A stretch of DNA of 46,856 nucleotides from Streptococcus phocae (GCF_001302265.1 NZ_LHQM01000001.1:1-46856), one strand, 5' to 3'. Shown: positions 26,850 to 36,805, numbered from the stretch's first letter. Made by a program: numbers and translations. Notes: generated by a model not told the origin, from the letters alone.

Positions 26850-29498
26850 ATGGCTGAAACACAATTAACATCAGAACAAAAGATGCAAGTAGCAGAAGCT
26901 CATGTTGATGAACTTGTTCAAAAAGGACTTGTTGCCTTAGAGAAGTTCCGTCAATTGAACCAAGAGCAAGTAGATTATATTGTTGCCAAAGCTTCAGTTG
27001 CAGCCCTAGATGCTCACGGCATCTTAGCAATGCATGCTTTTGAAGAAACAGGTCGAGGTGTTTTTGAAGACAAGGCTACAAAAAACCTTTTTGCTTGCGA
27101 ACATGTTGTTAATAATATGCGTGATGTGAAAACAGTTGGTGTTATTGATGATGACCCAATCACAGGCATTACTCAAATTGCGGAGCCAGTTGGTGTTATT
27201 TGTGGTGTTACTCCAACAACTAACCCAACATCAACAGCTATTTTCAAATCATTGATTGCTTTGAAAACTCGTAATCCAATCGTGTTTGGTTTCCACCCAT
27301 CAGCTCAAGAATCATCAGCTCATGCAGCACAAATCGTGCGTGACGCAGCTATCGCAGCAGGAGCTCCTGAAAACTGTATCCAATGGATTTCACAACCATC
27401 TATGGAAGCAACTGGTGCTTTGATGAATCATGATGGTATCTCAACAATTCTTGCTACTGGTGGTAACGCGATGGTACGCGCGGCTTACTCATGTGGTAAA
27501 CCAGCAGTTGGGGTTGGAGCTGGTAACGTTCCTGCTTACATTGAAAAATCTGCTGATATCCGCCAAGCAGCTCATGACATTGTAATGTCTAAATCATTTG
27601 ACAATGGTATGGTTTGTGCGTCTGAACAAGCAGTTATCATTGATAAAGAGGTTTACAGAGAGTTTGTTGAAGAGTTCAAATCATACAAAACTTACTTTGT
27701 TAATAAGAAAGAAAAAGCCCTTCTTGAAGAATACTGCTTTGGAGCAAAAGCTAACAGCAAAAACTGTGCTGGCGCTAAACTAAATGCTACCATCGTTGGT
27801 AAACCAGCTGCTTGGATTGCTGAGCAAGCAGGATTCTCAGTTCCAGAAGGAACTAACATCCTTGCTGCAGAATGCTACGAAGTAGGTGTTAACGAGCCTC
27901 TTACTCGTGAAAAACTTTCTCCAATTATTGCAGTTATTAAATCTGAAAATGTTGAAGATGGTCTTAAAAAAGCTCGTCAAATGGTTGAGTTTAACGGACT
28001 TGGACACTCAGCTGCAATCCATACTAAAGACGAAGAGCTTGCAAAACGTTTCGGTACTGAAATTAAAGCAATGCGTATCATCTGGAACTCTCCATCAACC
28101 TTCGGTGGTATTGGTGACGTTTATAATGCCTTCATTCCATCTCTAACACTTGGATGTGGTTCATATGGACGCAACTCAGTAGGTGATAACGTTAGTGCTA
28201 TCAATCTTCTTAACATCAAGAAAGTAGGGAAACGTAGAAATAATATGCAATGGTTTAAAGTTCCTTCAAAAATCTACTTCGAACGTAATTCAATTCAATA
28301 CCTTCAAACCTGCGAAGGCATTGAGCGTGTTATGATTGTTACTGACAAATCTATCGAAAAACTTGGATTTGTACAACGCGTTATTGACCAATTGAATGCA
28401 AGAACAAACACAGTGGCTATCCAAGTCTTTGCAGACGTTGAGCCAGATCCAGACATCACAACTATCCGTCGTGGTACTGAAGTAATGCGCGCCTTCGAGC
28501 CAGATACAATTATCGCTCTTGGTGGTGGATCTTCAATGGACGCTGCGAAAGGTATGTGGATGTTCTATGAGCAACCAGAAGTTGACTTCTCTGACCTTGT
28601 TCAAAAATTCATGGATATCCGTAAACGTGCATTCAAATTCCCATCTCTTGGTAAGAAAGCTAAATACATTGGTATCCCAACAACATCTGGTACAGGTTCT
28701 GAAGTAACTCCATTTGCGGTTGTATCTGATAAAGCTAAAAATCGTAAATACCCACTTGCTGACTACGCATTGACACCAACAATCGCTATCGTTGACCCAG
28801 CTTTGGTTGAGTCTGTTCCAGGATTCATTGCAGCTGACACAGGTATGGATGTGTTGACTCACGCAACAGAGGCATATACTTCAAACTTTGCAAATGACTA
28901 CACTGATGGTCTAGCGCTTCAAGCTATTAAATTGGTATTTGATTACCTTAAAAAATCAGTTCTTGAAAGCGATGTTGAAGCACGCGAAAAAATGCATAAC
29001 GCTTCTACAATGGCAGGTATGGCCTTTGCAAATGCCTTCCTTGGTATGAGTCACTCAATGGCTCACAAGATTGGTGGGGTACACCACACTCCTCACGGAC
29101 GTACAAACGCTATCTTGCTTCCATACGTTATCCGCTACAATGGTACTCGCCCAAGTAAAACAACTACATGGCCTAAATACAACTACTGGAAAGCTGATGA
29201 AAAATTCCAAGACATCGCTCGCATGTTAGGATTACCAGCATCAACTCCAGAAGAAGCTGTTGCTTCTTATGCTAAAGCAGTTTATGACTTAGGTACTGCT
29301 GTAGGTATCAAGATGAACTTCAGAGATCAAGGAATTGAAGAAAAAGCTTGGATGGATAGCTTGCATGAATTGGCTCTTCTTGCATACGAAGATCAATGTT
29401 CACCAGCTAACCCAAGATTGCCACTAGTAGCAGACATGGAAGAAATCATGGCAGATGCTTACTATGGTTATGCTGACCGTCCAGGACGCTTGAAATAA
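26850..29498 (+). CDS. adhE: Bifunctional acetaldehyde-CoA / alcohol dehydrogenase
   Basis: 882 residues. It reduces acetyl-CoA to ethanol in two steps, using two NADH, in mixed-acid fermentation. The N-terminal aldehyde dehydrogenase (about 1-440) has catalytic C256 (NGMVCASEQA). The C-terminal iron alcohol dehydrogenase has GGGSSMDAAKGMW, PTTSGTGSEVTPFAV and the metal-binding histidines in GMSHSMAHKIGGVHHTPHG. AdhE forms spirosomes in other bacteria. RBS AGAGGAG. The Rex operators upstream link expression to NADH/NAD balance. Codon use is that of a highly expressed gene. Confidence 0.97.
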   Translation: MAETQLTSEQKMQVAEAHVDELVQKGLVALEKFRQLNQEQVDYIVAKASVAALDAHGILAMHAFEETGRGVFEDKATKNLFACEHVVNNMRDVKTVGVIDDDPITGITQIAEPVGVICGVTPTTNPTSTAIFKSLIALKTRNPIVFGFHPSAQESSAHAAQIVRDAAIAAGAPENCIQWISQPSMEATGALMNHDGISTILATGGNAMVRAAYSCGKPAVGVGAGNVPAYIEKSADIRQAAHDIVMSKSFDNGMVCASEQAVIIDKEVYREFVEEFKSYKTYFVNKKEKALLEEYCFGAKANSKNCAGAKLNATIVGKPAAWIAEQAGFSVPEGTNILAAECYEVGVNEPLTREKLSPIIAVIKSENVEDGLKKARQMVEFNGLGHSAAIHTKDEELAKRFGTEIKAMRIIWNSPSTFGGIGDVYNAFIPSLTLGCGSYGRNSVGDNVSAINLLNIKKVGKRRNNMQWFKVPSKIYFERNSIQYLQTCEGIERVMIVTDKSIEKLGFVQRVIDQLNARTNTVAIQVFADVEPDPDITTIRRGTEVMRAFEPDTIIALGGGSSMDAAKGMWMFYEQPEVDFSDLVQKFMDIRKRAFKFPSLGKKAKYIGIPTTSGTGSEVTPFAVVSDKAKNRKYPLADYALTPTIAIVDPALVESVPGFIAADTGMDVLTHATEAYTSNFANDYTDGLALQAIKLVFDYLKKSVLESDVEAREKMHNASTMAGMAFANAFLGMSHSMAHKIGGVHHTPHGRTNAILLPYVIRYNGTRPSKTTTWPKYNYWKADEKFQDIARMLGLPASTPEEAVASYAKAVYDLGTAVGIKMNFRDQGIEEKAWMDSLHELALLAYEDQCSPANPRLPLVADMEEIMADAYYGYADRPGRLK

Positions 29499-29526
29499 TT
29501 TTTGAAATCGATGAGATGCAAATCAT

Positions 29527-29559
29527 TACCCCCTGTGCTTTTGACACAGGGGGTATTTT
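29527..29559 (+). terminator. Terminator after adhE
   Basis: TACCCCCTGTG and CACAGGGGGTA form a perfect 11-bp stem around a 7-base loop, followed by TTTTA. Confidence 0.93.
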
Positions 29560-29601
29560 ATGTCTAGAATAGAGAATTCCCTAACCGAGAAATAAAATCT
29601 A

Positions 29602-29610
29602 TGATACAAT
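29602..29610 (+). promoter_or_regulatory. Possible promoter of the MATE gene
   Basis: TGATACAAT is an extended -10 located 29 bases before the start codon. No clear -35. Confidence 0.5.
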
Positions 29611-29639
29611 AACAAAAAAGATTTTTAAATGGGTATGAT

Positions 29640-30935
29640 ATGAAATTAATGACAGATAACCGAAAACAAATCCTCTCAATAGCCATGCCTTCCATGGTAG
29701 AAAATATATTACAAATGTTTATGGGAATTGTAGATAACTACCTAGTTGCGCAAATAGGCTTAGTGGCTATTTCTGGCGTGTCCATCGCTAATAACATTAT
29801 CACCGTCTACCAAGCCCTGTTTATTGCGCTTGGGGCTGCTGTTTCGAGCTTAGTTGCAAGAAGTTTAGCAGAAAAAAATCCATCCAAACACATCAACTAC
29901 ATGACTCAAGCTGTTCAAGTCACACTAGTGTTATCTTGTTTTCTCGGTGTGCTATCAGTAGTCGGGAAACAAAAAATCCTTCAGGTTTTAGGCTCAGAAG
30001 CTCTGGTGACAGCAGCAGGAGGTCAGTACTTATCGATTGTAGGTGGTGGTATTGTCGCTTTAGGGTTATTGACGAGCTTGGGAGCCATTGTCCGAGCACA
30101 AGGACAAACCAATATCCCCATGCGTGTTAGCCTATTTACAAATGTTATCAATGTGTTTTTGTCATTTTTAGCAATATACGTTTTTGATTTTGGAATAGTA
30201 GGTGTCGCCTGGTCCACGGTACTATCTCGCGCTCTTGGAATTTTTGTTTTGTGCTCTTTTCTCCCTATTAAATTAATCCTTAAACAGATGTCCAAACCTC
30301 TCGGAAAAGAAGTATTTCATTTATCTCTGCCAGCAGCAGGAGAAAGATTGATGATGAGATTGGGTGATGTTTTGATAGTCGCCATCATTGTTCAATTTGG
30401 GACAGAGGCCTTAGCAGGAAATGCTATTGGAGAAACCATGAGTCAATTTAATTACATGCCTGGCATGGGCATGGCTACTGCAACAGTTATATCAGTAGCT
30501 AGCCAACTAGGAGGAGGACAAAAAAGTAAAATTGAAGAAACCATCGGAGACAGTTTTTGGCTAGCAACCTTATTGATGGGACCGATAGCTCTTGTTACTT
30601 ATCTCCTAGGACCATTTGCTATTCCTTTGTTTACGGAAAACCCGAATGCCCAACAAGCCGTTATGGTGGTGCTTTTATTTTCTCTCATTGGTGTGCCAGC
30701 CACGTCTGGTACCTTAGTCTATACCGCAGCTTGGCAGGGAATCGGGAAACCCAAACTGCCGTTTTATGCCACAACGATTGGCATGTGGCTGATCCGGATT
30801 ATTTTAGGGTATGTGCTTGGTGTGAGTTTAGGCTACGGGCTGTTAGGTGTCTGGTTAGCAACGGTTTTAGATAATTCAGTCAGATGGGCCATTCTTTATC
30901 AGGCTTTTAAAAAGGAACAAAAGCTTGTTCAATAA
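29640..30935 (+). CDS. MATE-family multidrug/Na+ antiporter
   Basis: 431 residues, about 12 membrane segments in two halves, typical of MATE exporters. It opens with SIAMPSMVENILQMFMGIVD and has the repeated-half segment LSLPAAGERLMMRLGDVLIV. It would expel cationic drugs or metabolites in exchange for Na+ or H+; the substrate cannot be read from sequence. The RBS before 29640 is poor (GGGTA), and ATG 29649 is an alternative start. It stands alone between adhE and the ribosomal cluster, with no obvious terminator: the TTTTTTTTT stretch at 30976-30984 lies inside the S10 promoter spacer. Confidence 0.9.
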   Translation: MKLMTDNRKQILSIAMPSMVENILQMFMGIVDNYLVAQIGLVAISGVSIANNIITVYQALFIALGAAVSSLVARSLAEKNPSKHINYMTQAVQVTLVLSCFLGVLSVVGKQKILQVLGSEALVTAAGGQYLSIVGGGIVALGLLTSLGAIVRAQGQTNIPMRVSLFTNVINVFLSFLAIYVFDFGIVGVAWSTVLSRALGIFVLCSFLPIKLILKQMSKPLGKEVFHLSLPAAGERLMMRLGDVLIVAIIVQFGTEALAGNAIGETMSQFNYMPGMGMATATVISVASQLGGGQKSKIEETIGDSFWLATLLMGPIALVTYLLGPFAIPLFTENPNAQQAVMVVLLFSLIGVPATSGTLVYTAAWQGIGKPKLPFYATTIGMWLIRIILGYVLGVSLGYGLLGVWLATVLDNSVRWAILYQAFKKEQKLVQ

Positions 30936-30963
30936 AAAATAATATAAAAAACAAGAAAAAGGC

Positions 30964-30992
30964 TTGCAATGGGTCTTTTTTTTTGTTATGAT
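30964..30992 (+). promoter_or_regulatory. Main promoter of the S10 ribosomal cluster
   Basis: -35 TTGCAA (30964-30969), 17-base spacer, extended -10 TGTTATGAT (30984-30992). It lies 133 bases before rpsJ, leaving a long leader. Confidence 0.8.
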
Positions 30993-31028
30993 ATTATGGT
31001 GCTGTAAAATACAGCTATAGCTATGATA

Positions 31029-31124
31029 CGAGAGGTTGCGACACGCTCGGTTGCATTGCCACGCAACACGTGTTGGTTTTCTCGAGGAGCTAGCCTATTA
31101 TCGTAAATAGACGAGAGGAGAAAA
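31029..31124 (+). promoter_or_regulatory. Structured rpsJ leader with two competing stems
   Basis: CGAGA (31029-31033) can pair with TCTCG (31080-31084), enclosing GTTGCG (31035-31040) paired with CGCAAC (31062-31067). Alternatively TTTTCTC (31077-31083) is fully complementary to GAGAAAA (31118-31124), which contains part of the rpsJ Shine-Dalgarno region. The pairings share bases 31080-31083 and so exclude each other: one frees the RBS, the other hides it. This suggests an autoregulatory leader for the S10 operon; the ligand is unknown (L4 plays this part in E. coli). Confidence 0.5.
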
Positions 31125-31125
31125 G

Positions 31126-31434
31126 ATGGCAAACAAAAAAATCCGTATCCGTTTGAAAGCGTACGAACACCGTACACTTGATACAGCGGCAGAAAAAATC
31201 GTTGAAACTGCAACACGTACAGGTGCGACAGTAGCTGGACCAGTTCCACTTCCAACAGAACGCAGTCTTTACACTATTATTCGTGCGACTCATAAATACA
31301 AAGATTCTCGCGAACAATTTGAAATGCGTACACACAAACGCCTTATCGATATCGTGAACCCAACTCAAAAGACTGTAGATGCTCTTATGAAATTGGACCT
31401 TCCAAGTGGTGTAAACGTAGAAATCAAACTTTAA
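31126..31434 (+). CDS. rpsJ: 30S ribosomal protein S10
   Basis: 102 residues. It binds the head of the 30S subunit and, as NusE, takes part in transcription antitermination. Opening [20 protein letters not shown] and the conserved [18 protein letters not shown] loop are clear. It is the first gene of the S10-spc-alpha supercluster. RBS GAGGAG may be hidden by a leader stem. Confidence 0.98.
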
Positions 31435-31443
31435 TGTGATTTC

Positions 31444-31507
31444 TGAGCACAAAAAACGCTCGTAAAAAACTTTTTTGAGCACAAAAAACGCTCATTAAAA
31501 ACTTTTG
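31444..31507 (+). repeat. Tandem 32-bp hairpin repeat between rpsJ and rplC
   Basis: Two direct copies, 31444-31475 and 31476-31507, are identical at about 29 of 32 bases. Each contains GAGC-N9-GCTC, a small hairpin, then A-rich and T-rich stretches (ACTTTT), so each unit looks like a weak terminator. It may tune read-through between rpsJ and rplC. Confidence 0.8.
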
Positions 31508-31518
31508 AAATATTATTA

Positions 31519-31537
31519 AGAAAAGGAAATATTTTCT
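31519..31537 (+). promoter_or_regulatory. Hairpin overlapping the rplC ribosome-binding site
   Basis: AGAAAA (31519-31524) pairs with TTTTCT (31532-31537) around GGAAATA, partly enclosing the AAAAGGA RBS just before the rplC ATG. Such a stem could lower translation, but it is AU-rich and weak. Confidence 0.4.
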
Positions 31538-31538
31538 C

Positions 31539-32165
31539 ATGACAAAAGGAATCTTAGGGAAAAAAGTGGGAATGACTCAAATCTTCACTGAATCTGGTGA
31601 ATTTATCCCTGTCACTGTCATCGAAGCAACTCCAAACGTTGTGCTTCAAGTTAAAACTGTTGAAACAGACGGTTACGAAGCAGTTCAAGTTGGTTTTGAT
31701 GACAAACGTGAAGTATTGAGCAACAAACCTGCCAAAGGCCATGTAGCAAAAGCTAACACAGCTCCTAAGCGCTTCATTCGTGAATTCAAAAACATTGAAG
31801 GCTTAGAAGTTGGAGCAGAAATTACTGTAGAAACATTCGCAGCTGGAGATGTTGTTGATGTGACTGGAACTTCAAAAGGTAAAGGTTTCCAAGGTGTTAT
31901 TAAACGTCACGGACAATCTCGTGGACCAATGGCTCACGGATCTCGTTACCATCGTCGTCCAGGTTCAATGGGACCTGTTGCGCCAAACCGTGTTTTCAAA
32001 AACAAACATTTGGCAGGACGTATGGGAGGCAACCGTGTAACAATTCAAAACCTTGAAATTGTACAAGTTATTCCAGAAAAGAACGTTATCCTAATCAAAG
32101 GTAATGTACCAGGTGCTAAGAAATCTCTTATCACTATCAAATCAGCAGTTAAAGCTGCTAAATAA
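31539..32165 (+). CDS. rplC: 50S ribosomal protein L3
   Basis: 208 residues. It is an early 23S rRNA binder near the peptidyl transferase centre. Start [13 protein letters not shown] and the signature around [20 protein letters not shown] are typical. It follows a 104-base spacer with a tandem hairpin repeat and is 23 bases from rplD. Confidence 0.98.
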   Translation: MTKGILGKKVGMTQIFTESGEFIPVTVIEATPNVVLQVKTVETDGYEAVQVGFDDKREVLSNKPAKGHVAKANTAPKRFIREFKNIEGLEVGAEITVETFAAGDVVDVTGTSKGKGFQGVIKRHGQSRGPMAHGSRYHRRPGSMGPVAPNRVFKNKHLAGRMGGNRVTIQNLEIVQVIPEKNVILIKGNVPGAKKSLITIKSAVKAAK

Positions 32166-32188
32166 TAAGAAAGGAGAAAACAGTTAAA

Positions 32189-32812
32189 ATGGCAAACGTA
32201 AAACTATTTGACCAAACTGGTAAAGAAGTTAGCACAGTCGAATTAAACAGCGCTATCTTCGGTATCGAACCAAACGAATCAGTTGTTTTTGATGTTGTAA
32301 TCAGCCAACGCGCTAGCCTTCGTCAAGGTACTCATGCGGTTAAAAATCGTTCAGCAGTATCAGGTGGCGGACGTAAACCATGGCGTCAAAAAGGAACTGG
32401 ACGTGCTCGTCAAGGTTCTATCCGTTCACCACAATGGCGTGGTGGTGGTGTTGTCTTCGGACCAACTCCACGTTCATACGGGTACAAACTTCCACAAAAA
32501 GTTCGTCGCCTTGCTTTGAAATCAGTTTACTCAGCAAAAGTTGCTGATGAAAAATTTGTAGCTGTAGAAAACCTTTCATTTGCAGCGCCAAAAACTGCTG
32601 AATTTGTGAAAGTTCTTTCAGCGCTAAGCATCGATTCAAAAGTACTTGTTATCGTTGAAGAAGGTAATGAATTTGCAGCACTATCTGCTCGTAACCTTCC
32701 AAACGTTAAAGTTGCAACTGCAACAACTGCAAGTGTTCTTGATATTGTCAATAGCGATAAACTTCTTGTAACTAAAGAAGCAATCTCTGCAATTGAGGAG
32801 GTTCTTGCATAA
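32189..32812 (+). CDS. rplD: 50S ribosomal protein L4
   Basis: 207 residues. It lines the exit tunnel; the extended loop [19 protein letters not shown] is the tunnel arm where macrolide-resistance changes occur, and it looks wild type. In E. coli L4 also represses the S10 operon, which makes it a candidate ligand for the rpsJ leader. Its stop overlaps the rplW start by one base (TAATG). Confidence 0.98.
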   Translation: MANVKLFDQTGKEVSTVELNSAIFGIEPNESVVFDVVISQRASLRQGTHAVKNRSAVSGGGRKPWRQKGTGRARQGSIRSPQWRGGGVVFGPTPRSYGYKLPQKVRRLALKSVYSAKVADEKFVAVENLSFAAPKTAEFVKVLSALSIDSKVLVIVEEGNEFAALSARNLPNVKVATATTASVLDIVNSDKLLVTKEAISAIEEVLA

Positions 32813-33108
32813 TGAATTTGTACGACGTAATCAAAAAACCAGTTATCACTGAAAAATCAATGTATGCCCTTGAAGAAGGAAAATACACATTTGAAGTTGA
32901 CACACGTGCGCACAAACTTTTGATCAAACAAGCTGTAGAAGCTGCATTTGACGGAGTTAAAGTTGCTAACGTAAACACTGTTAACGTAAAACCAAAGGCT
33001 AAACGCGTTGGTCGTTACACAGGTTTCACTTCAAAAACTAAAAAAGCTATCATCACTCTTACAGCTGATTCAAAAGCAATCGAGTTGTTCGCAGCTGAAG
33101 CTGAATAA
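32812..33108 (+). CDS. rplW: 50S ribosomal protein L23
   Basis: 98 residues. It sits at the tunnel exit and docks trigger factor and SRP. Motifs [12 protein letters not shown] and the C-terminal [20 protein letters not shown] are typical. It starts on the last base of the rplD stop, with RBS GAGGAGG inside rplD. Confidence 0.98.
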   Translation: MNLYDVIKKPVITEKSMYALEEGKYTFEVDTRAHKLLIKQAVEAAFDGVKVANVNTVNVKPKAKRVGRYTGFTSKTKKAIITLTADSKAIELFAAEAE

Positions 33109-33125
33109 TCTAAGGAGGAAATAAC

Positions 33126-33959
33126 GTGGGTATTAAAGTTTATAAACCAACGACAAATGGCCGTCGTAACATGACTTCTTTGGATTTCGCTGAAATCACA
33201 ACAAGCACACCTGAGAAAACATTGCTTGTTTCTCTCAAAAACAAAGCTGGTCGTAACAACAATGGTCGCATTACTGTTCGTCACCAAGGTGGTGGACACA
33301 AACGTCATTACCGTATCATTGACTTCAAACGTAACAAAGATGCTGTTGAAGCAGTTGTTAAAACAATTGAGTATGATCCAAACCGTACAGCTAACATCGC
33401 TCTTGTACATTACACTGACGGAGTTAAAGCTTACATCATTGCACCTAAAGGTCTTGAAGTAGGTCAACGTATTGTTTCTGGACCAGATGCAGATATCAAA
33501 ATTGGTAACGCATTGCCTCTAGTAAACATCCCAGTCGGTACAGTTGTTCACAACATCGAGTTGAAACCTGGTAAAGGTGGAGAACTTGTACGTGCTGCTG
33601 GAGCATCTGCTCAAGTATTGGGTCAAGAAGGAAAATACGTGCTTGTTCGTCTTCAATCAGGCGAAGTTCGTATGATTCTAGGTGCTTGCCGTGCAACAAT
33701 TGGTACAGTTGGTAACGAACAACAGTCATTGATTAACATCGGTAAAGCAGGACGTAACCGCTGGAAAGGCATCCGCCCAACAGTTCGTGGTTCTGTAATG
33801 AACCCTAACGATCACCCTCATGGTGGTGGTGAAGGTAAAGCACCAGTTGGACGTAAAGCGCCATCTACTCCTTGGGGTAAACCAGCGCTTGGTCTTAAAA
33901 CTCGTAACAAGAAAGCTAAGACAGACAAACTTATCGTTCGTCGTCGCAACGAAAAATAA
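33126..33959 (+). CDS. rplB: 50S ribosomal protein L2
   Basis: 277 residues, GTG start behind AAGGAGG. It bridges the subunits near the peptidyl transferase centre. Conserved [15 protein letters not shown] and the C-terminal [16 protein letters not shown] with its key His are intact. A 144-base spacer with a perfect 9-bp hairpin follows. Confidence 0.98.
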   Translation: MGIKVYKPTTNGRRNMTSLDFAEITTSTPEKTLLVSLKNKAGRNNNGRITVRHQGGGHKRHYRIIDFKRNKDAVEAVVKTIEYDPNRTANIALVHYTDGVKAYIIAPKGLEVGQRIVSGPDADIKIGNALPLVNIPVGTVVHNIELKPGKGGELVRAAGASAQVLGQEGKYVLVRLQSGEVRMILGACRATIGTVGNEQQSLINIGKAGRNRWKGIRPTVRGSVMNPNDHPHGGGEGKAPVGRKAPSTPWGKPALGLKTRNKKAKTDKLIVRRRNEK

Positions 33960-33969
33960 TGGAGTCACT

Positions 33970-33997
33970 AGAAGTCTAGTATGCTAATTAGACTTCT
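33970..33997 (+). other. Hairpin in the rplB-rpsS spacer
   Basis: AGAAGTCTA and TAGACTTCT form a perfect 9-bp stem with a 10-base loop, followed by a weakly T-rich stretch (CACCTTTATTTTACT). It could be a partial terminator or processing site inside the S10 operon. The remaining 100 bases before rpsS show no promoter I trust. Confidence 0.5.
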
Positions 33998-34103
33998 TGT
34001 CACCTTTATTTTACTCGTTTACGCTTATCTAACTTCCGCCAACTCGGTAGTTCTTCAGTGAACAAGCCGTTGTGGTACAACATTTAAAGGAGAAAACTAC
34101 AAA

Positions 34104-34382
34104 ATGGGACGTAGTCTTAAAAAAGGACCTTTCGTCGATGAGCATTTGCTAAAAAAAGTTGAAGCTCAAGCAAAAGACGAAAAGAAAAAAGTAATTAAAA
34201 CTTGGTCACGTCGTTCAACGATTTTCCCAAGTTTCATCGGATACACAATCGCAGTTTATGATGGACGTAAGCATGTTCCTGTTTACATCCAAGAAGACAT
34301 GGTAGGTCACAAGCTTGGTGAATTTGCACCAACTCGTACTTACAAAGGTCACGCAGCTGACGACAAGAAAACACGTCGTTAA
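34104..34382 (+). CDS. rpsS: 30S ribosomal protein S19
   Basis: 92 residues. It lies in the 30S head near the A site. Motifs [15 protein letters not shown] and [19 protein letters not shown] are typical. RBS AAAGGAG, 15 bases before rplV. Confidence 0.98.
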   Translation: MGRSLKKGPFVDEHLLKKVEAQAKDEKKKVIKTWSRRSTIFPSFIGYTIAVYDGRKHVPVYIQEDMVGHKLGEFAPTRTYKGHAADDKKTRR

Positions 34383-34397
34383 TAGGAGGAGGACACA

Positions 34398-34742
34398 ATG
34401 GCAGAAATTACTTCAGCTAAAGCAATGGCTCGTACAGTGCGTGTTTCACCTCGTAAAACACGTTTAGTACTTGATCTTATCCGTGGTAAGAAAGTTGCTG
34501 ATGCAATCGCAATCTTAAAATTTACTCCAAACAAAGCAGCTCGTGTTATTGAGAAAACTCTTAACTCAGCAATTGCTAACGCAGAAAACAACTTTGGTTT
34601 GGAAAAAGCTAATTTGGTAGTATCTGAAACATTCGCAAACGAAGGACCAACAATGAAACGTTTCCGTCCAAGAGCGAAAGGATCAGCTTCACCAATCAAC
34701 AAACGCACAACTCACGTAACAGTAGTTGTGGCAGAAAAATAA
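34398..34742 (+). CDS. rplV: 50S ribosomal protein L22
   Basis: 114 residues. It lines the exit tunnel opposite L4. [20 protein letters not shown] at the start and the C-terminal loop [17 protein letters not shown] (the tunnel beta hairpin, also a macrolide-resistance site) look normal. RBS AGGAGG. Confidence 0.98.
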   Translation: MAEITSAKAMARTVRVSPRKTRLVLDLIRGKKVADAIAILKFTPNKAARVIEKTLNSAIANAENNFGLEKANLVVSETFANEGPTMKRFRPRAKGSASPINKRTTHVTVVVAEK

Positions 34743-34754
34743 GGAGGTAAAATC

Positions 34755-35408
34755 GTGGGTCAAAAAGTACATCCAATTGGTATGCGTGTCGGTATCATCC
34801 GTGACTGGGATGCGAAATGGTATGCTGAAAAAGAATACGCGGATTACCTTCATGAAGATCTTGCAATCCGTAAATTCATTAAAAAACAATTAGCAGAAGC
34901 GTCAGTTTCAACTATTGAAATTGAACGTGCTGTCAACAAAGTGATTGTTTCACTACATACTGCTAAACCAGGAATGGTTATCGGTAAAGGTGGAGCAAAC
35001 GTTGACTCTCTTCGTGGTCAACTTAACAAATTAACTGGTAAGCAAGTACACATCAACATCATTGAAATCAAAGCACCAGACCTTGATGCTCACCTTGTTG
35101 GTGAAAACATTGCTCGTCAACTTGAGCAACGTGTTGCTTTCCGTCGCGCTCAAAAACAAGCTATCCAACGTACAATGCGTGCTGGAGCTAAGGGGATCAA
35201 AACCCAAGTTTCAGGTCGTTTGAACGGTGCTGATATCGCTCGTGCCGAAGGTTATTCAGAAGGAACTGTTCCTCTTCATACCCTTCGTGCTGATATCGAC
35301 TATGCTTGGGAAGAAGCAGATACTACATATGGTAAACTTGGTGTTAAAGTTTGGATTTATCGTGGTGAAGTTCTTCCAGCTCGCAAAAACACTAAAGGAG
35401 GCAAATAA
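34755..35408 (+). CDS. rpsC: 30S ribosomal protein S3
   Basis: 217 residues, GTG start behind AAGGAGG. It has a KH domain with the GKGG loop ([13 protein letters not shown]) and a C-terminal domain ending [11 protein letters not shown]. It lies at the mRNA entry and helps unwind mRNA. Three bases separate it from rplP. Confidence 0.98.
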   Translation: MGQKVHPIGMRVGIIRDWDAKWYAEKEYADYLHEDLAIRKFIKKQLAEASVSTIEIERAVNKVIVSLHTAKPGMVIGKGGANVDSLRGQLNKLTGKQVHINIIEIKAPDLDAHLVGENIARQLEQRVAFRRAQKQAIQRTMRAGAKGIKTQVSGRLNGADIARAEGYSEGTVPLHTLRADIDYAWEEADTTYGKLGVKVWIYRGEVLPARKNTKGGK

Positions 35409-35411
35409 CAT

Positions 35412-35825
35412 ATGTTAGTACCTAAACGTGTTAAACACCGCCGTGAATTTCGTGGGAAAATGCGTGGTGAAGCCAAAGGTGGAAAAACTGTAGATTTTGG
35501 TGAATTTGGTCTTCAAGCTACAACTAGCTCATGGATCACTAACCGTCAAATCGAAGCTGCTCGTATCGCGATGACTCGTTACATGAAACGTGGTGGTAAA
35601 GTTTGGATTAAGATCTTCCCTCATAAATCTTATACAGCTAAAGCTATCGGGGTTCGTATGGGTTCTGGTAAAGGTGCACCTGAAGGTTGGGTATCACCTG
35701 TTAAACGTGGTAAAGTAATGTTTGAACTTGGTGGGGTTTCTGAAGAAATCGCTCGCGAAGCTCTCCGTCTTGCTAGCCACAAATTACCAGTTAAATGCAA
35801 ATTCGTAAAACGTGAAGCAGAATAA
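35412..35825 (+). CDS. rplP: 50S ribosomal protein L16
   Basis: 137 residues. It contacts the tRNA elbow near the A site. Opening [17 protein letters not shown] and the [10 protein letters not shown] segment with KMGSGKG-like loop ([13 protein letters not shown]) are typical. Its RBS AAGGAGG is inside the end of rpsC. Confidence 0.98.
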   Translation: MLVPKRVKHRREFRGKMRGEAKGGKTVDFGEFGLQATTSSWITNRQIEAARIAMTRYMKRGGKVWIKIFPHKSYTAKAIGVRMGSGKGAPEGWVSPVKRGKVMFELGGVSEEIAREALRLASHKLPVKCKFVKREAE

Positions 35826-35834
35826 GGAGAAGAC

Positions 35835-36041
35835 ATGAAACTTGAAGAAATCAAAAAGTTTGTTGCTGAGCTTCGTGGCTTGTCTCAAGAAGAGCTTGCT
35901 AAAAAAGAAAACGAACTCAAAAAAGAACTTTTCGACCTTCGTTTTCAAGCTGCAGCAGGTCAACTTGATCAAACTGCCCGTTTGAACGAAGTTAAAAAAC
36001 AAATTGCACGTGTGAAAACTGTGCAATCTGAAATGAAATAA
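35835..36041 (+). CDS. rpmC: 50S ribosomal protein L29
   Basis: 68 residues, two helices ([38 protein letters not shown]). It helps form the trigger-factor site at the tunnel exit. Tightly packed between rplP and rpsQ. Confidence 0.97.
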   Translation: MKLEEIKKFVAELRGLSQEELAKKENELKKELFDLRFQAAAGQLDQTARLNEVKKQIARVKTVQSEMK

Positions 36042-36068
36042 TAGATTGGGAAAGGAGAAATTCTAATA

Positions 36069-36329
36069 ATGGAACGTAATCAACGTAAAACCCTTGTTGG
36101 ACGTGTGGTATCTGACAAGATGGACAAAACAATCACTGTTGTAGTTGAAACAAAACGTAACCACCCAGTCTATGGTAAACGTATCAACTATTCTAAAAAA
36201 TACAAAGCACATGATGAGAAAAACCTTGCTAAAGAAGGCGATATTGTTCGTATCATGGAGACTCGTCCGCTATCAGCTACAAAACGATTCCGTCTTGTAG
36301 AGGTTGTGGAAAAAGCTGTTATTATCTAA
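36069..36329 (+). CDS. rpsQ: 30S ribosomal protein S17
   Basis: 86 residues, OB fold, a primary 16S rRNA binder. Motifs [19 protein letters not shown] and the KYKAHDEKN loop are typical. RBS AAAGGAG. Confidence 0.98.
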   Translation: MERNQRKTLVGRVVSDKMDKTITVVVETKRNHPVYGKRINYSKKYKAHDEKNLAKEGDIVRIMETRPLSATKRFRLVEVVEKAVII

Positions 36330-36353
36330 TCAAACTAAAAGGAGAAAATTGAA

Positions 36354-36722
36354 ATGATTCAACAAGAAACTCGCTTGAAAGTTGCTGATAATAGCGGTGC
36401 CCGTGAGATCTTGACTATCAAAGTACTTGGTGGTTCAGGACGTAAATTCGCTAACATCGGTGACGTAATCGTTGCTTCTGTAAAACAAGCTACTCCTGGT
36501 GGAGCGGTTAAAAAAGGTGATGTTGTTAAAGCTGTTATTGTTCGTACAAAAACTGGTGCACGCCGTCCAGACGGTTCATACATCAAATTTGACGACAATG
36601 CTGCGGTAATCATCCGTGATGACAAAACTCCTCGCGGAACTCGTATCTTTGGCCCAGTTGCACGTGAACTACGTGAAGGTGGCTACATGAAGATTGTTTC
36701 ACTTGCACCAGAAGTACTTTAA
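36354..36722 (+). CDS. rplN: 50S ribosomal protein L14
   Basis: 122 residues. It contacts 16S h14 in a bridge between subunits and is the docking site of silencing factor Rsf[20 protein letters not shown] and [14 protein letters not shown] are diagnostic. An 83-base spacer with hairpins separates it from rplX. Confidence 0.98.
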
Positions 36723-36744
36723 TCTTTAAAAAGAAACAAACTAA

Positions 36745-36779
36745 GTCCCCTAGGTTTTACCTAGGGTGCCCATAGGGGC
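36745..36779 (+). other. Alternative hairpins in the rplN-rplX spacer
   Basis: CCCTAGG (36748-36754) and CCTAGGG (36760-36766) form a 7-bp stem. GTCCCC (36745-36750) could instead pair with GGGGC (36775-36779). The two foldings share bases, so this spacer might switch, or simply protect or process the mRNA. Confidence 0.45.
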
Positions 36780-36805
36780 GTAAGAAAAAATAGGAGAAAC
36801 CCATA

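Noticed and set aside
30557..30874. 105-codon open frame within the MATE gene
   Set aside because: Out-of-frame shadow of a clear membrane protein gene; composition rich in Cys/Trp/Arg and no RBS.
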